Below are positions 22,356 to 22,871 of a stretch of 22,871 nucleotides of DNA, piece by piece. Below the pieces are notes generated by a model that saw nothing but the letters and a program-made list of their open reading frames with translations, was not told the origin of the DNA and made no database searches. Within the stretch, counting starts at the first letter, position 1; each line of letters opens with the position of its first letter. The DNA is from Thermohalobaculum sp045106875 (GTDB lineage: Bacteria; Pseudomonadota; Alphaproteobacteria; Rhodobacterales; Rhodobacteraceae): NCBI GenBank assembly GCA_045106875.1, contig JBGCFK010000265.1, forward strand, positions 1 to 22,871. Reading direction: 5' to 3'. Both the position numbers and the translations under genes were made by a program.

Positions 22356-22871
22356 TCAAGGGTTTTCCGGTCTCTTTTCACGTAGGGAGAGCGCCGCGAA
22401 ATCAAAGAGGGTCGAATCGACAAGATGCGATGGCTTCGCGCTGCGCAATGCCTTGAACATGGTGGCGCGTCGACCCGGACTGTTTCGTTCCCACTGATTC
22501 AGCAGTGCTTTGACCTGTGCGCGCTGCAACCCTTCCTGACTGCCGCACAAATCGCAGGGAATGATTGGGAACTCCATGGCGCGGGAAAAACGGTCGCAGT
22601 CGGCCTCGGAGACGTGCGCCAGTGGACGCAGAACCATGACATCGCCGTCGTCATTCAGAAGTTTGGGGGGCATGGTTGCGAGCTTGCCGCCATGGAATAG
22701 GTTCAGCATGAACGTCTCGAGGATATCGTCCCGGTGATGGCCAAGGACCACCGCAGAGCAGCCTTCTTCGCGCGCGATCCGGTAGAGGTGCCCACGTCTC
22801 AGCCGCGAACACAGCGCACAATATGTGGCGGTTGACGGCACCTTGTCCACGACTACGGAGTAGGTATCGCG
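22356..22871 (-). CDS. ttcA: tRNA 2-thiocytidine synthetase, C-terminal part (5' end outside window)
   Basis: The frame is open to the window edge, beginning RDTYSVVVDKVP; the GTG at 22850 is internal and is not the start. TtcA thiolates C32 of certain tRNAs using a [4Fe-4S] cluster. Visible signatures are CALCSRLRRG (the CxxC cluster cysteines), LGHHRDDILETFMLNLF, GGKLATMPPKL, VLRPLAHVSEAD, FPIIPCDLCGSQEGLQR (third cluster cysteine) and the ending PSHLVDSTLFDF. The N-terminal ATP-pyrophosphatase loop (SGGKDS) is to the right of the window. About 171 of the usual 290-310 residues are present. It is the first visible gene of the minus-strand run leading into yidC. Confidence 0.94.
   Translation of the reverse strand, partial: RDTYSVVVDKVPSTATYCALCSRLRRGHLYRIAREEGCSAVVLGHHRDDILETFMLNLFHGGKLATMPPKLLNDDGDVMVLRPLAHVSEADCDRFSRAMEFPIIPCDLCGSQEGLQRAQVKALLNQWERNSPGRRATMFKALRSAKPSHLVDSTLFDFAALSLREKRPENP

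Noticed and set aside
1..22871. CRISPR arrays, tRNA or rRNA genes, transposase genes, phage genes
   Set aside because: I looked for spaced direct repeats, cloverleaf-like sequences and transposase or phage motifs and saw none; the only mobile trace is the 97-bp element.

Overview
The window looks like chromosomal DNA from a marine alphaproteobacterium of the Rhodobacteraceae (Roseobacter group). This is inferred from the high GC, the gene families, and gene orders such as IMPase - DUF4170 - DUF374 - waaA - lpxK and ttcA - yidC - MOSC - engB. No database search was possible, so the placement is inference.

Layout. Bases 1-488 hold the 3' end of a manC-type GDP-mannose gene. Bases 547-6404 form a tightly packed plus-strand run: a MAPEG membrane protein, tldE/pmbA, an inositol-monophosphatase-family phosphatase, DUF4170, a DUF374 acyltransferase, waaA and lpxK. 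Most joints overlap or lie a few bases apart; the last three genes act in lipid A/Kdo assembly. Bases 6429-7156 hold a dead minus-strand cytochrome P460 gene, broken by a 97-bp palindromic element inserted in its signal peptide, two frameshifts and a stop codon. Bases 7338-10369 are a plus-strand trio: a GT4 glycosyltransferase with an unusual C-terminal extension, a PAPS-type sulfotransferase, and a cupin with the complete DMSP-lyase residue set. Bases 10366-13622 are minus-strand: an SDR dehydrogenase, a membrane-anchored class III adenylate cyclase and hemF. Bases 13923-19035 carry two MsbA-like ABC half-transporters separated by a minus-strand DMT (EamA) exporter and a poorly supported small ORF. 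Bases 19056-22871 are the minus-strand run ttcA (partial) - yidC - MOSC - engB.

Theme. Much of the window serves the cell envelope: GDP-mannose supply, Kdo-lipid A synthesis, a glycosyltransferase/sulfotransferase pair, MsbA-like exporters and YidC insertase. hemF (heme), the cyclase (cAMP signalling) and housekeeping genes (engB, ttcA, tldE) are interspersed.

The points most worth a second look are: (1) the mini-element whose excision at a CTAG duplication exactly restores a signal-peptide reading frame; (2) the DMSP-lyase-like cupin coupled to a sulfotransferase and glycosyltransferase; (3) a short leader ORF with an ideal ribosome site, followed by competing hairpins, ahead of the first ABC transporter.
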